From contig NC_084831.1 in the NCBI RefSeq assembly GCF_033115175.1, positions 10,946,540 to 11,010,539 of the forward strand: DNA of 64,000 bases, read 5' to 3'. The translations under genes were made by a program, and so were the position numbers. The stretch comes from Lepus europaeus. Its lineage: Eukaryota > Chordata > Mammalia > Lagomorpha > Leporidae. The notes beneath the pieces were generated by a model. The model was not told the DNA's origin and did not search any database. It saw only the letters and a program-made list of their open reading frames with translations. Of this stretch, positions 11,935-23,489 are shown one piece after another. The first letter of the stretch is position 1. Every line of letters starts with the position of its first letter.

Positions 11935-12777
11935 GAAAAAAGGACGCAGCTCAGACGCTGAGGCTTTGAGTCTGAGCTCCGTCTTCTCTTGAGTGTGCCA
12001 CTTGCCACCTGCACTAATGTATCCAGGGTCCACTGTGTATGGGGAGAGCAAACAGCCAGGGGCCCAGAGAAGACCCCGAATTAGCAAGCAGTAAGAACGC
12101 CAGGCCCACTCTGTCCTCAGAGGGAAACCCTCATCTTCCAGGGGTCCTCTGAAGCCTCTGGCTCCACTGGCTCAACATCAGAAGCAGGTGTGCACGCACC
12201 GCCACGGCCTGCACTTCCCACCTGGGAACTCGGACCTGTATGGGAGAGATGCATATGACTAGGTTGATATTTCACTATGTAATCTATAAGAAGCCTATTT
12301 TACTAGGATTTTATACTAAAAAATATTGCAGAAGTTAAACCTTTGTTGTATTTTTTCTGGGACATCTTGTTTTAAGGTAATGACAGCTGAGACAGTTTCT
12401 GCTGTCTTTTATGCCACGTACAGATTATTTACAGCAGTTATTTTTGTATCACCGGGTAACTTGGGGAAAGGCAAAGACCAGATGAGGATGAGGAAGAGCA
12501 GCACGGCTGCTGGGCTAAGGAGGCCACACTGTTGGATGAAATTTCTTTTCCTTTAACTGCCAGATATTAAAGCGCGCGCGCGCACACACACACACGAACA
12601 AAAAACCCCTAGTGCACAGTGTTTCCTGGCCCCTCCTTCCAGTTAACAAGCTAACTGCCAGGTGGACTGTGTCTTAATCCTTCCTCACACCTGGACCCTG
12701 AGCTCCAGTGGTCACAGATGGAGTTGCAGAAGAGGCCCCGCCTTTGGGCTATGACTGCCTCAAAGTCAGAATAACCC
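11935..12777. other. ZBTB17 intron 1, AT-rich unique stretch
   Basis: 12230-12560 is markedly AT-rich and free of repeats I know. No exon seen. Confidence 0.45.
12572..12595 (+). repeat. (GC)n(AC)n alternating tract
   Basis: GCGCGCGCGCGC followed by ACACACACACAC: 24 bases of strict purine-pyrimidine alternation, in AT-rich unique DNA. Confidence 0.9.
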
Positions 12778-13062
12778 GGCAGGTGTTCAGCCCAGCAGTT
12801 ACAATACCGGCCAAGACAGCTGCATCCCACATCAGACTACCGAGTTCAATCCCCAGCTCCAGCGCCTGACTCCAGCTTCCTGTCAATGCAGACCTGGGGA
12901 GGCAGGAGTGATGGCTCACGTGGTTGGGTTCCTGCCACCCACATAAGAGACTTGGATCAAGTTCCTGGTTCCTAGTGTCAGCCCCAGTCTGGCCCTGGTG
13001 TGTTGTGGGCTATTTGGGAAGAGAACCTACAAATGGGAATGCTCTCAAATTAAAAAAAAAAA
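12778..13062 (+). mobile_element. C-repeat SINE, old subfamily
   Basis: Diverged copy with the CAGCAGTTA...CTGCATCCCACAT... variant head. Confidence 0.75.
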
Positions 13063-13181
13063 AATCATTCCACAGAACCTTACAGAACGGTAATTGTATT
13101 TCTGGTGCTTGATAACTGAGAAAATAATAGGCAAAAATCACTATAAAAATTAACTATTCTACTCATCAAAACAGAATCTAG

Positions 13182-13433
13182 GGGCCGGAGCCATGGTGCA
13201 GCAGGTTAAAGCCATGGCCTGCAGCACCAGTATCCCATATGGGCACCAGTTTGAGTCCTGGCTGCTCTACTTCTGACCCAGCTCTCTGCTATGGCCTGGG
13301 GAAGCGGCGGAGGATGGCCCAAGTGCTTGGGCCCCTGCACCCACGCGGGAGACCCAGATGAAGCTCCTGGCTCCTGGCTTCAGCTTGGTCCAGCCCTGGT
13401 CATTGCAGCCATTTGAGGAGTGAACCAGCAGAT

Positions 13434-13474
<41 letters not shown>

Positions 13475-13533
13475 CTTCTCAAATTCTGCCTTTCAAATGA
13501 GTAAATAAATCTTACAAAAAAAAAAAAAAAAAG
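13182..13533 (+). mobile_element. C-repeat SINE
   Basis: Full-length, with a (CT)n run at 13436-13470 and an A run just before the retrocopy. Confidence 0.93.
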
Positions 13534-13559
13534 ACAGTGTCTATATTACATGGATATGA

Positions 13560-13913
13560 AAAACAATTCTGCGGCGTACCCGGACTCCAGTGCCTGCGCC
13601 GCACACACCGCCACGCTCGCCTCAGGAGGGCAGGGCGCTGGGCGGGCCCCTGCGCCTCCACCTCCCCCAGGGTGCCCCCCGCCCTGCCAGCTCTCACTCT
13701 GCGGTGGACCCGAAGTGTCTGCACCCCGTGGCATCTCTGAGACTGGGACAAGGGCCCGGCTGCCACCTCCTTTGCACCTGCTGCTGCCTCAGGGGCATCC
13801 CGCCTCTGGTCCTGGGTCCCACTGCCCTGGACAAGGGCTCCAGGGCCAAGGCCCCATGCTGGATATTTGAGTTTAGGGGCGCAGATCAATAAATACTCGT
13901 CAGCATAAAAAAA
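13560..13913 (+). pseudogene. Processed retrocopy (3' end of an unrecognised mRNA)
   Basis: A GC-rich block ends CAATAAATACTCGTCAGCAT followed by a run of about ten A, that is a poly(A) signal plus tail. Matching flanks TACATGGATATGAAAA (13546 on) and TACATGGATGAGAAAT (just after the A run) look like a mutated target duplication. It is unlike its AT-rich surroundings and not a C-repeat. I do not recognise the parent gene; a frame of about 100 codons runs through it but I would not call it coding. Confidence 0.6.
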
Positions 13914-14116
13914 AAATTCTACATGGATGAGAAATTTTAGAAATTCAGAAAAGCAGTAGAGGACAGAGTTGCACAACTAACTATGCAATTACTGCACTGC
14001 CCTCTAGGGGTCCTCAGCCCATAAATTAGACAACAGGCACAAAGATGAATTTCACTGTATTAGAGCATCAAGCCTACTGAAAATGACAGGTAATAAATTG
14101 ATATAAAATATATTAG

Positions 14117-14455
14117 ACCGGCGCCATGGCTTAACAGGCTAATCCTCCGCCTTGCGGCACCGGCACACCAGGTTCTAGTCCCGGTTGGGGCACTGGATTC
14201 TATCCCGGTTGCCCCTCTTCCAGGCCAGCTCTCTGCTATGGCCCGGGAAGGCAGTGGAGGATGACCCAAGTCTTTGGGCCCTGCACCTACATGGGAGACC
14301 AGGAAAAAGCACCTGGCTCCTGGCTTCGGATCAGCGTGATGCGCCGGCCGCAGCGGCCATTGGAGGGTGAACCAACGGCAAAAAGGAAGACCTTTCTCTC
14401 TGCTCTCTCTCTTACTATCCACTCTGCCTGTCAAAAAAATAAAAATTAAAAAATA
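14117..14455 (+). mobile_element. C-repeat SINE, young-looking subfamily
   Basis: Head ACCGGCGCCATGGCTTAACAGG...CTAATCCTCCGCC; tail CTGTCAAAAAAATAAAAATTAAA. Duplication ATATATTAGA on both sides. The same subfamily occurs at 19111, 20629, 32406, 35236, 37304 and 39989. Confidence 0.95.
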
Positions 14456-14466
14456 TATATATTAGA

Positions 14467-14790
14467 TACTGGTGCTGGTACTGTGGTGTAGCTGATAAAG
14501 TCAGTGCTTGACACGCTGGCATCCCATATGGGCGCCAGTTCATGTCCTGGCTGCCTCACTTCACTCTAGCTCCCTGTTATGGCCTGGGAAAAGTAGCGGA
14601 AGATGGCCCAGGTGTTTGGCTCCTTACCACCCACATGGGAGACCTGGATGAAGCTCCTGGCTCCTGGCTTTGGTCTGGCCCAGTCCTGGCCATTGTGGCC
14701 ATCTGGGGAGTGAACCAGTAGATGGAAGATCTCTGTCTTTAACTTTGATTTTAAAATACATATAAATCTTTACACACACACACACACACA
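14467..14790 (+). mobile_element. C-repeat SINE
   Basis: Tail ends in an (AC)n run (14772-14790). Confidence 0.88.
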
Positions 14791-14870
14791 TAAATGCTAT
14801 GGAAAAAACTAAAACAAGCTGAGGGGATAGAGAGGCAGAGGCTACTTAGTATTTAAGAAAGGGGTCCAGG

Positions 14871-15147
14871 GCCAGCGCCATAGTACAGCAGGTTAGGCTA
14901 CCACCGTGATGACAGCATTCCATATTGGAGCACAGGTTTGTGACCCAGCTGCTCTGCTTCTAATCCAGTTCCCTGCTAATGTGCATGGAAAAACAGGAAA
15001 ATGGACCAAGTACCCCTGTCACCCACATGGAGACCAGGCTCCTGGCTCTGGGCTTAAGCCTGGCCCGGACCTGGCTGTCGTGGCCATTTGGCGAGTGAAA
15101 CAGTGGGTGGAAGATCTCTCTCTCTCTACCTTTCAAAGAAATAAATA
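14871..15147 (+). mobile_element. C-repeat SINE
   Basis: GGGCCAGCGCCATAGTACAGCAGG head; tail joins directly to the next copy. Confidence 0.88.
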
Positions 15148-15464
15148 AGGCCAGCCTTATGGGACAGAGCGTTAAGCAAGCACTTGCAACACTAGCATCC
15201 AATATCAGAGCGCTGGTTTGAGTCCCGGCTGCTCCACTTCCAATCCAGTTCCCTGCTAAGGCCCCAGGGAAGGCAGCAGAAGATGGCCCACGTTCCTGGG
15301 TCCCTGCTTCTCACATCGGAAACCCAGATGGAGCTCCTGGCACCCAGCTTCAGTCTGGCCTAGTCCTGTTTATTGCAGCCATCTGGGGAGGGAACCAGCG
15401 ACAGAAGATCTATCTTTCTCTCCCTCTGACGCTCTGCTTTTCAAATAATAAATCTTTTAAAAGG
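15148..15464 (+). mobile_element. C-repeat SINE
   Basis: Starts in the AAATAA tail of the preceding copy, head to tail. Confidence 0.88.
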
Positions 15465-15509
15465 AAAGAAATCTTAAGAAAGGAAGGGAGGGAGGAAGGA
15501 AGGAGTCAG

Positions 15510-15795
15510 GGGCTGGTGTTAGGTGCAGTGGCTAAGCTGCTGCGTGTGCCACTCGTAGCCCACATCGGAGTGCCAGTCTGAGTCCCAGCTGCTCCCCTTC
15601 TCACCCAGCATCCCTGCTAATGCAGCTGGGAAGGCAGCAGACGACCCGCGTGCTGGGCCCTGCACCCATGCGGGAGACAGCGATGGAGCTCCTGGCTCCT
15701 GGCTTTGGCCTGACCCGAACCTGGATGTTGCAGCCATGTGGAGAATAAACCAGCAGCTGGGAGATTCTCTCCGTAGCTGTCTGTTGCTCTCTGGT
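15510..15795 (+). mobile_element. C-repeat SINE
   Basis: Fifth forward copy in a row; tail poorly preserved. Preceded by a (GGAA)n patch. Confidence 0.85.
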
Positions 15796-16086
15796 GGTCT
15801 AGGAGGACCTCTCTGAGGAGGCAGTATTTAAGCATGGCCTTAATGCAGTGCAGAATGAGCCACGCCCCTATTACAGACACAAGGAAGAGCAGATGCAAAC
15901 GCCCTGAAACAGGCGTGACCTGGCCAGGGGCCTTAGTGTTGGGTGAGGAGTGGGAGAATGAGAAGAGTTGAGGCTGGCAGCAACAGAGGCTGAGGTCACC
16001 CAGGGTCTCAGAGGCACATCAGACTTTGAGGTTTCTTCCGAGTACAATGGATGGCTTGGGAGAGGTGAGACAGAATAATGAGTTTT

Positions 16087-16411
16087 TAAAAAAAGATTTA
16101 TTTACTTATTATTTATTTGAAAGACAGAGTTACAGAGAAAGAAGGAGAGACAGAGATCTTCCATCTGCTGGTTCACTGCCCAAATGGCCACAATGACTGG
16201 GGCTGGGCCTGGACGAAGGCAGGAGCCTGGAACTCCACACAGGTCTCCCTTGTGGGTGCAGGGGCCCAAGGACTTGGGCCATCTTCCACTGCTTTCCCAG
16301 GCACATTAGCAGGAAGCTGGATTGGAGCAGCCGGGACTTGAACCAGTGCACATATGGGATGCTGGCACTGCAGGCGTCGACTGTACCTGCTGTGCCACAA
16401 TGCCAGCCCCA
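16087..16411 (-). mobile_element. C-repeat SINE
   Basis: Full-length reverse copy ending GCCACAATGCCAGCCCC. Confidence 0.92.
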
Positions 16412-16671
16412 GTGAAAACATTTTTAAAGGACCACTTTGACTGCAGTGCCAAGAGATACTGCAAGGAGGCAGGGGTGCAGAGGGGAACACCAGTCAGACC
16501 ACTGCAGTAGAGAAAGCAAGACTCAGTAATGGCCTCACCAGGATGGTGGCAGCCAAGGGGAGAAGTGGTCAGACTGGGGACGTGCTTTGGCAGAGCCAAC
16601 AAAATTAGCTCATCAAGCAGACATGGGATGTGAGAAAAAGAAAGGAGTCAGAGATGATGCTAAAATGGTCC

Positions 16672-16986
16672 GGGGGCCGGCGCTGTGGCGCAGCAGGTTA
16701 ACACCCTGGCCTGAAACGCCAAGTCCCGGCTGCTCCTCTTCCGATCCAGCTCTCTGCTATGGCCTGGGAAAGCATAGAGGATGGCCCAAGTCCTTAGGCC
16801 CCTGCACCCACGTGGGAGACCTGGAAGAAGCACCTGGCTACGGATCGGCACAGCCCTGGCCGTTGCGGCCAACTGGGGAGTGAACCATCAGATGGAAGAC
16901 CTCTCTCTCTCTCTCTGCTTCTCTTCTCTCTGTGTAACTCTCTGACTTACGAATAAATAAATAAAATCTTTAAAAAAAAAAAAAAT
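16672..16986 (+). mobile_element. C-repeat SINE
   Basis: Full-length; ATGGTCC flanks both ends. Confidence 0.93.
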
Positions 16987-17129
16987 CCATGGTCCGAGAA
17001 ACCGGCCCAGTGGTGGCGCCATTTGCTGTGGTGAGGCACAGTGGCGGGAAGAGATTCAGTTGGAGGAAATCAAGAGTCCTGCTCCATGTTCACTTGCAGG
17101 GATGGTAACTGAATGGGTACCCATGGGAG

Positions 17130-17290
17130 TGGACACTGGATAGAGACCAACGGCCTAAGAACTGGAAGGTGCACATCTGAATCCCTGCTTCTCTACTTCA
17201 CAGGGTGGCCTCAGGTCAGCTTCTCGGAGTTTGAGATTGCTCACCCCTGCAACAGGACAGCACCATAGTCACAACTGAGAGCAGTAAGTA
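17130..17290 (+). repeat. MIR SINE fragment
   Basis: AATCCCTGCTTCTCTACTTC and TGGCCTCAGGTCAGCTTCTC follow the MIR core. Confidence 0.4.
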
Positions 17291-17952
17291 AGGTGAGCAG
17301 CAGACGGAAGTGTTGCCCAAATACTGCAAAAGTGGAGTGAGCATGACTTCTCTAAAACCTGCCTGTTACTCATGCATGCTTACAACAGAGCGGGGAGAGG
17401 GGCTGATTAGAACAACCAGCTCATCTCAACTCCCTTTGCCTGAAAAGCTCAGGGCGCTGCCCGTGGTGGCTGGTCAGGGCCGCGGGAAGGCACCTGGAAG
17501 CGGGTAAAGGAGCCACAGGCTGGCCCGGTGTGGCAGAAGGGCACACAGCTGTTGTTTCCGTCTGGCTCCACCCTTCCACGGCCAAGCCTTTGTCACTACG
17601 CAGCTTAGAGCAGAAATCCTGGGACGAGCTGCCCACTGAAGTTCAATGTAGACACTTGAGGGGTCTCAGCCTGGGACAGAGGGGAGAGTGTAGCGGATAT
17701 TTACTTGAAAGTCAGAGCCCCACCCAGAGCTGGGTGCCCTGCCTCAGCTGGCGGCTCCACAGGGAATAAGGTCAGCCCTTCTTGGGGACTTCCATCAGGA
17801 GAGACAGACAAGCTGAGTGTGGAGAGGTGCTACGAGGGCCACCTGGGAGGACAGAGTCCCTGGCCACAGCGTTACAATGGAGTGCGTGTATGACAAACAG
17901 TGGTGGTTCCTTAGGGGCTTGGGCAGCAGGAAGTTGACCTCACCATAAGAAG

Positions 17953-18428
17953 TGATATGGAATAGGCAGGCAACTAGTTTGGGCTGTAGAGCCAGACAGG
18001 CAAGCAGCTATGGGTCTGCAGGGCCAGATGTCACAAGCTGTCGCTGATGCCAGCACCCCCACCCTCACCTGTCAATCAAAACATCTGCCTTCCCATAATG
18101 CATCTGTTATATCCAAAACCTGCAGAGGTGGGGGGAGGATATAAAAGGTATAGAAGACGGGAGAGTGGTCCTCTTTCCTCTGGGGACCTTACCTCCCTGT
18201 TTAGACAGAGCTTCCCTAGCACCACACCATTTTGTTTCCCTCTCCTCCCGAGACTGTGGCCCACCTGTAGAGCTGAGTAGGGCGGCTCACACCTGCATGT
18301 GAATGCACACTCCCTCCCTCACTGCCACATAAATGTCCCTGTTTGTACACACCAGTGTCCACTTGGTATTTCTAAGTCTGCGGGAGACAGGAAACGGAAT
18401 GAAAATTAACAAATTCACTGCCACATCA
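17953..18428 (+). repeat. 5' LTR of the provirus
   Basis: TGATATGGAATA ... CCACATCA. Keeps a TATA box (TATAAAA at 18140) and a weak CATAAA near 18324. Followed after 3 bases by TGGCGAGCCAGCCAGGA, a plausible tRNA primer-binding site that I cannot assign to a specific tRNA. Contains a partial internal duplication (GGCAGGCAAC / AGGCAAGCAG) absent from the 3' LTR. Confidence 0.75.
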
Positions 18429-18665
18429 TAATGGCGAGCCAGCCAGGAGTGTGTAACCCCAAACAGCAGTGGAATAGATGTTGGTGACAGTCCTTACATG
18501 TTTTAGGATAATCACTTGGTCAGTTTAAAGGGCTTTATTTCCTCTGTACTCGGAGAGGGTGAGCTTTTGAAATGCCAGTGATTAGGTATCTTGTTTTTGC
18601 CTTGGTAACTGTCAGAAGCCAGCCTCAAGCTCAGGCTGGAAACCCTGTTAAAAAGATATCATGGG

Positions 18666-18978
18666 GGCTGGCGTCGTGGCTCACTTGGTTGATCCTACGC
18701 CTGCGGTGCCAGCATCCCATATGGGCGCCGGGTTCTAGTCCCGGTTGCTCCTCTTCCAGGCCAGCTCTCTGCTATGGCCTGGGAGGGCAGTGGAGGATGG
18801 TCCAGGTGCTTGGGCCCCTGCGCCTGCATGGGAAACCAGGAGGAGGCACCTGGCTCCTGGCTTCAGATCGGCATAGCTCCGGCCGTGGCGGCCATTTGGG
18901 GAGTGTACCAACGGAGGAAGACCTTTCTCTCTGTCTCTCTCTCTCTCACTGTCTAACTCTGCCTGTCAAAAAAAAAAA
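18666..18978 (+). mobile_element. C-repeat SINE inside the provirus
   Basis: Perfect 13-base duplication AAGATATCATGGG on both sides; inserted after the provirus. Confidence 0.95.
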
Positions 18979-19110
18979 AGATATCATGGGCATTCTGGTC
19001 ATTGCTCCTCACCAGCCATGGGCTGCAAACATTATATTGGAGTGTGCAGCTTTCCTAGACAATGTATTTCTCAGAGACACTGTTTGGGGTGGGGCAGGTC
19101 CATTCTTTTT

Positions 19111-19434
19111 TTTTTTTTTTTTGGACAGGCAGAGTGGACAGTAGAGGGAGACAGAGAGAAAGGTCTTCCTTTTTGCCGTTGGTTCACCCTCCAATGGCCG
19201 CCACAGCCAGCACATCGCGCTGATCTGAAGCCAGGAGCCAGGTGCTTCTCCTGGTCTCCCATGGGGTGCAGGGCCCAAGGACTTGGGCCATCCTCCACTG
19301 CACTCCCTGGCCACAGCAGAGAGCTGGCCTGGAAGAGGGGCAACCGGGACAGGATCGGTGCCCCGACCGGGACTAGAACCCGGTGTGCCGGCGCCACAAG
19401 GCGGAGGATTAGCCTGTTAAGCCACGGCGCCGGC
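19111..19434 (-). mobile_element. C-repeat SINE inside the provirus
   Basis: Duplication GGGCAGGTCCATTCTT before and after, perfect over 16 bases, so a recent insertion. Confidence 0.95.
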
Positions 19435-20628
19435 CTGGGCAGGTCCATTCTTAACACTGAGTCATAACTGCTGGATGCCATGTGTCCACCTTGGCTTTGT
19501 CCTCCATATTGTCTCCTGCTCCCGCCCCTCCCCTGTGCTTACTGGAAGGAGGAACCGTTATCTAGTTGTTACAGCCAAACACAGAGGGGTGGGGCTTTCT
19601 TCCCTATTGGAGGTAGAGAAGAGGGCCCTCCCTTTCCAGTGTCAGCCACATTTGAGTGGCAGCAGCCTACTTACAGTTTAGTTAGGGCTTGACAGTCACT
19701 GAACCTCTCTGGTCTAGGGCAGCTGGTAGGTACAAGGAAAGCAGGTTTGAAATGCAGCTGGCTTTTGGTAGGTGAATGTGTGGTTTCTACTAGCCAAATG
19801 GGACCTCATAGTTCACACACAGTCAAGCCTCCTCCCTCGCGGCAGGGGTCGGCTACCAGAAACATGAACCCTGGATTGCTCAGCTCCAACATCTCAAGAT
19901 GCTTGGATGCTGGCACCACCCTGGAGCAAATACTCCAAGCATGAGATTTAAGACCCCTTGGGGTTGAATACCCTAAGTATAGCATTTAAGCCCCAACAAT
20001 TCTTGGGGTGCTAGAGCTTCAGGGTCTTAAGAAAAGCTCTGAGAGCTCATCTTAGTTTTACTCTGGTTTCTGGTTTCATCACTCAGAGGCTTAGCCTCCA
20101 GGTGTGAGGCACAGTGTCCCCTAAAGGTTGATATCTAGTGGCGATGCTGACAACCCACAAGCTCATGTGGGGTGCTGGGAAAATGCCCCAATCACACATG
20201 TAATTGCATTCTCTGATGTACTGGCATCTTGGTAACAATGACAGTGCTCCCCAGTGGCCAGTTACCCTAGGTGCAAAGGTTAGGAAAATTCAAGGGGCCC
20301 TGGGAAATAAAACACCAGGTCCAGATCAACCGGAAGGGGAGCCCGTGAGTGGGCTAGGACAGGAAACCCACCTTGGGGTGCAAAAGCAGATTCTAAGGCA
20401 CCAAATTACATCTGCTCCAAGGGATTCAAGTCATATGCTAAGCATAACTGCACTTGTAAACAACCATGTCTACTTTTGACTTTTCAAGTTCTACAGAGAC
20501 CTATCAGCTGTATATATTTCTGCATTCATTCCTATGGATTCACTCCTAGGGGTACAGTTTCAGAACCTGTTCATGGGACCCCAAATTCCCATGAGCCAGA
20601 TGGTAAAAATAAAATTCAAGGTATTCAG

Positions 20629-20954
20629 CCGGCGCCGTGGTTCAACAGGCTAATCCTCCGCCTTGCGGCGCCGGCACACCAGGTTCTAGTCCCAGTTGGG
20701 GCGCCGGATTCTCCCGGTTGCCCCTCTTCCAGGCCAGCTCTCTGCTATGGCCCGGGAAGGCAGCGGAGGATGGCCCAAGTCCTTGGGCCCTGAACCAGCA
20801 TGGGAGACCAGGAGAAGCACCTGGCTCCTGGCTTCAGATCAGCGCGATGCGCCGGCCGCAGCAGCCATTGGAGGGTGAACCAACGGCAAAAAAGAAGACC
20901 TTTCTCTCTGTCTCTCTCTCTCACTGTCCACTCTGCCTGTCAAAAAAAAAAAAA
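20629..20954 (+). mobile_element. C-repeat SINE inside the provirus
   Basis: Duplication AATTCAAGGTATTCA / AATTCAAGGTGTTCA. Confidence 0.95.
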
Positions 20955-21067
20955 AATTCAAGGTGTTCAATAATACAGACAGGGCTGAAGAAGAAAGGGT
21001 ACTCCAGCACGGGAAGCCAGCCAGGTAGCAGGTTCATAGGGTAGTAACTGCTTTAAAAATCACCCAG

Positions 21068-21392
21068 TGGAGCTGGTGCTGTGGCGCAGCAGGTTAAAAC
21101 CCCAGCCTGCATTGCCGGCATCCCATATGGGCGCCAGTTTGAGTCCCAGCTGCTCCACTTCTGATCCAGCTCTCGGCTATGGCCTGGGAAAGCAGTAGAA
21201 GATGGCCCAAGTCCTTGGGCCCCTGTACCCACATGGGAGACCAGAAAAAAGCTCCTGGCTGCAGATCAGCTCAGCTCTGGCTGTTGTGGTCATCTGGGGA
21301 GTGAACCAGCGGTTGGAAGACCTCTCTCTCTCTCTGACTGTACCTCTCTCTGTAATTCTGTCTTTCAAATAAATGAATCTTTTTTTAAAAAA
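21068..21392 (+). mobile_element. C-repeat SINE inside the provirus
   Basis: Duplication AAATCACCCAG on both sides. Confidence 0.95.
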
Positions 21393-22029
21393 AATCACCC
21401 AGAGCTTCCACTCTGCTCATGGCCTTGTCTGAAGACTCGGGAGGCCTCCACAGCCTGGGCATCTCATGCCAGCAAAGCCCTGGGTGACTGCTGACATCAA
21501 AGGTGAGAGTGTTAATTTGTTAAACTGACTAGAGGAGTCACTGTGCTAACTTCCCAGCAGGATCCCAAACCTGATAGAGTTGTATTCTTAGAGGAGTTGA
21601 TGGTAAACATTCTAGGAAATTTACTTTGCCTTTAGTTTGGCAAACAGATTTCTTATCTTTCACTAGTTCTTGGTAATGTCCGAAGGTCCAATTCCTTTGC
21701 TATCTTTCCTCAAGTTAATGTTTCTAAGCTTAACTCAGAGAGCTGATTAAAGAATGGAGCAGTTCTACAATAGGTAGCTGATGTTCTCATTTGCAGCCCC
21801 TCGAGGAGACTCAGATGAAAATACTATTCAAGTCTTAAACTTTAGATTTCTGAGCAAGACATAAACAAACAACCCTAGGGTATACTCTGAGCCCAGGAAA
21901 GCGTGCTCTTTCACTGAAGAGAAAGGAGGCTATATTCTATATAGGGCCACGGCAAAGAAACTGGGAATGGCAGACTTGTAGAATACGGATTCCAGGATTT
22001 GGGCTGATAGCCTGACACAGACCCACGTG

Positions 22030-22400
22030 ACTGGACAGAGCAGGAAGAAGCCTTCCAGAGGATTAAAGAGCTGTTAACAGAAGTCCCGACACTAGGAGTC
22101 CCTTCCTTGGACAAGCCATTCCCCCTGTGTAGCAGAGAAACAGGGAGTCACTCTCGGTGTGCTGACTCAGAATCGGAATCCACTTCCACTACCAGTGGCC
22201 TGCCTTTCTATCCGCTAGATTCAGTAGCTGCAGGACGGCCTGCAGGCTCACGGGCAGTTGCTGCAACAGAGCTTTTGGTGGAGGAAACCACCAAGCTGAC
22301 TTTGGCCAGCCCCCTGAAGTTCAAACTCCGCACCAGGTGCAAGGAGTCCTAGAGACCGGAGGCCATCAAGGCTAACAGGAGGACGCATCAGGCTCACCTG
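22030..22400 (+). pseudogene. ERV pol remnant: end of reverse transcriptase
   Basis: Reads as the thumb/connection part of a gammaretroviral reverse transcriptase (EEAFQRIKELL..., then a DPVAAG-like block) with in-frame stops and shifts between blocks. The catalytic part of the enzyme is missing. Non-functional. Confidence 0.65.
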
Positions 22401-22514
22401 AGGTCTCTCAGTGTATGCCAGTTCTCTACTCTACTACCACCTGATACTGACAAACCTACTTACTCCTGTTGTAGACCACAGGGCAGACCTGTTCTAACAG
22501 CCCCAACTTACAAG

Positions 22515-22985
22515 ATGGAAAACCCAGCTGTCACGTGGTTCACTAACAGCAGCAGCTTCATGAAGCAAGGGGTGAGGAAGGCAGGACACACCACAGTGGG
22601 TCTGGACAGGCGACAGAAGCTCAGGCGTTGCCATCGAATGCTTCAGCTCAAAAGGCTGAACTTACTGCTTCAACGAGAGCTTTACAATTAGGAAAAGGCC
22701 AACGAGTTAACACTTATACAGACTCCAAATAGCCTTTCCTTGTGTACATGTACATGCAGCAACTTGGAAAGAAAGAGGCCTACTGACTACAAACCACATT
22801 CTCATTAAATATGGAAAAGAGCTAGTAACTCTTCTTCAGGCAGTACTGGAATCTGTAGAAGTGGCTGTCATTCACTGCAGGGCACACCAGAACAGCCAGT
22901 TAGGTTAGCAAAGGAACTGCATTAGCAGATAAAGCAGCAAGAAGAGCTGCTACACAGGAGGTTCTAGAAATGGCTTTAACACCTC
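22515..22985 (+). pseudogene. ERV pol remnant: RNase H
   Basis: Blocks in order: WFTNSSS, then AQKAELTA with the conserved acidic residue, YTDS, and ADKAARRAA near the end, all typical of retroviral RNase H but separated by stops and frame changes. Confidence 0.7.
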
Positions 22986-23047
22986 AGCCTTTAAAGGTAA
23001 CGAAGAATCCCCACCACACTGAGCCTGAGATAGAATGGGCTCAACAA

Positions 23048-23158
23048 TGGGGGCTGGCGCTGTGGCCTAACAGGTACAACCATCACAGGAGACACAGAGG
23101 AGCTCACCTGTCTCTCCCTGGAACTCAGCCTTTCAGATTAATAAATCTTGATTTTTAA
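23048..23158 (+). mobile_element. C-repeat SINE, internally deleted
   Basis: Head GGGGGCTGGCGCTGTGGCC joins directly to a tail fragment; about 200 bases of the middle are gone. Lies in the provirus integrase region. Confidence 0.75.
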
Positions 23159-23170
23159 GATTTATTTGAG

Positions 23171-23478
23171 GGGCCGGTGCTGTGATGCAGTGGGTTAAAG
23201 CCCTGGCCTGCAGAGTTGGCATCCCATATGGGCATCGGTTTGAGTCCCAGCCGCTCCACTTCCAATCCAGTTCTCTTCTATGGTTTGGGAAAGCAGTAGA
23301 AGATGGCCCAAGTCCTTGGGCCCCTGCACCTTCATGGGAGAACCGAAAGAAGCTCCTGGCTTGAGATCTGCTCAGCTCTGGATGTTGCAATCATCTGGGG
23401 AGTGAACTAGCGGATGGAAGACCTCTCTCTCTCTCTGCCTTTCAAATAAATAAATAAATAAATCTTAAAAAAAAAAAA
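23171..23478 (+). mobile_element. C-repeat SINE inside the provirus
   Basis: Full-length, (AAAT)n then A run. Confidence 0.93.
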
Positions 23479-23489
23479 AAAGAAAGAAA

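Larger units (their letters stand above)
18429..22029 (+). other. Provirus 5' internal region, no gag recognised
   Basis: After the primer-site-like sequence the non-SINE parts (18430-18660, 18990-19095, 19452-20613, 20970-21056, 21404-22029) show only short open frames and no nucleocapsid zinc knuckle. Either gag has decayed past recognition, or it was deleted, or part of this is leader or later insertion. Confidence 0.5.

Noticed and set aside
13537-13892. GC-rich block as a promoter CpG island or coding gene
   Set aside because: The poly(A) signal, A run and flanking repeats fit a processed retrocopy better; no protein recognised.
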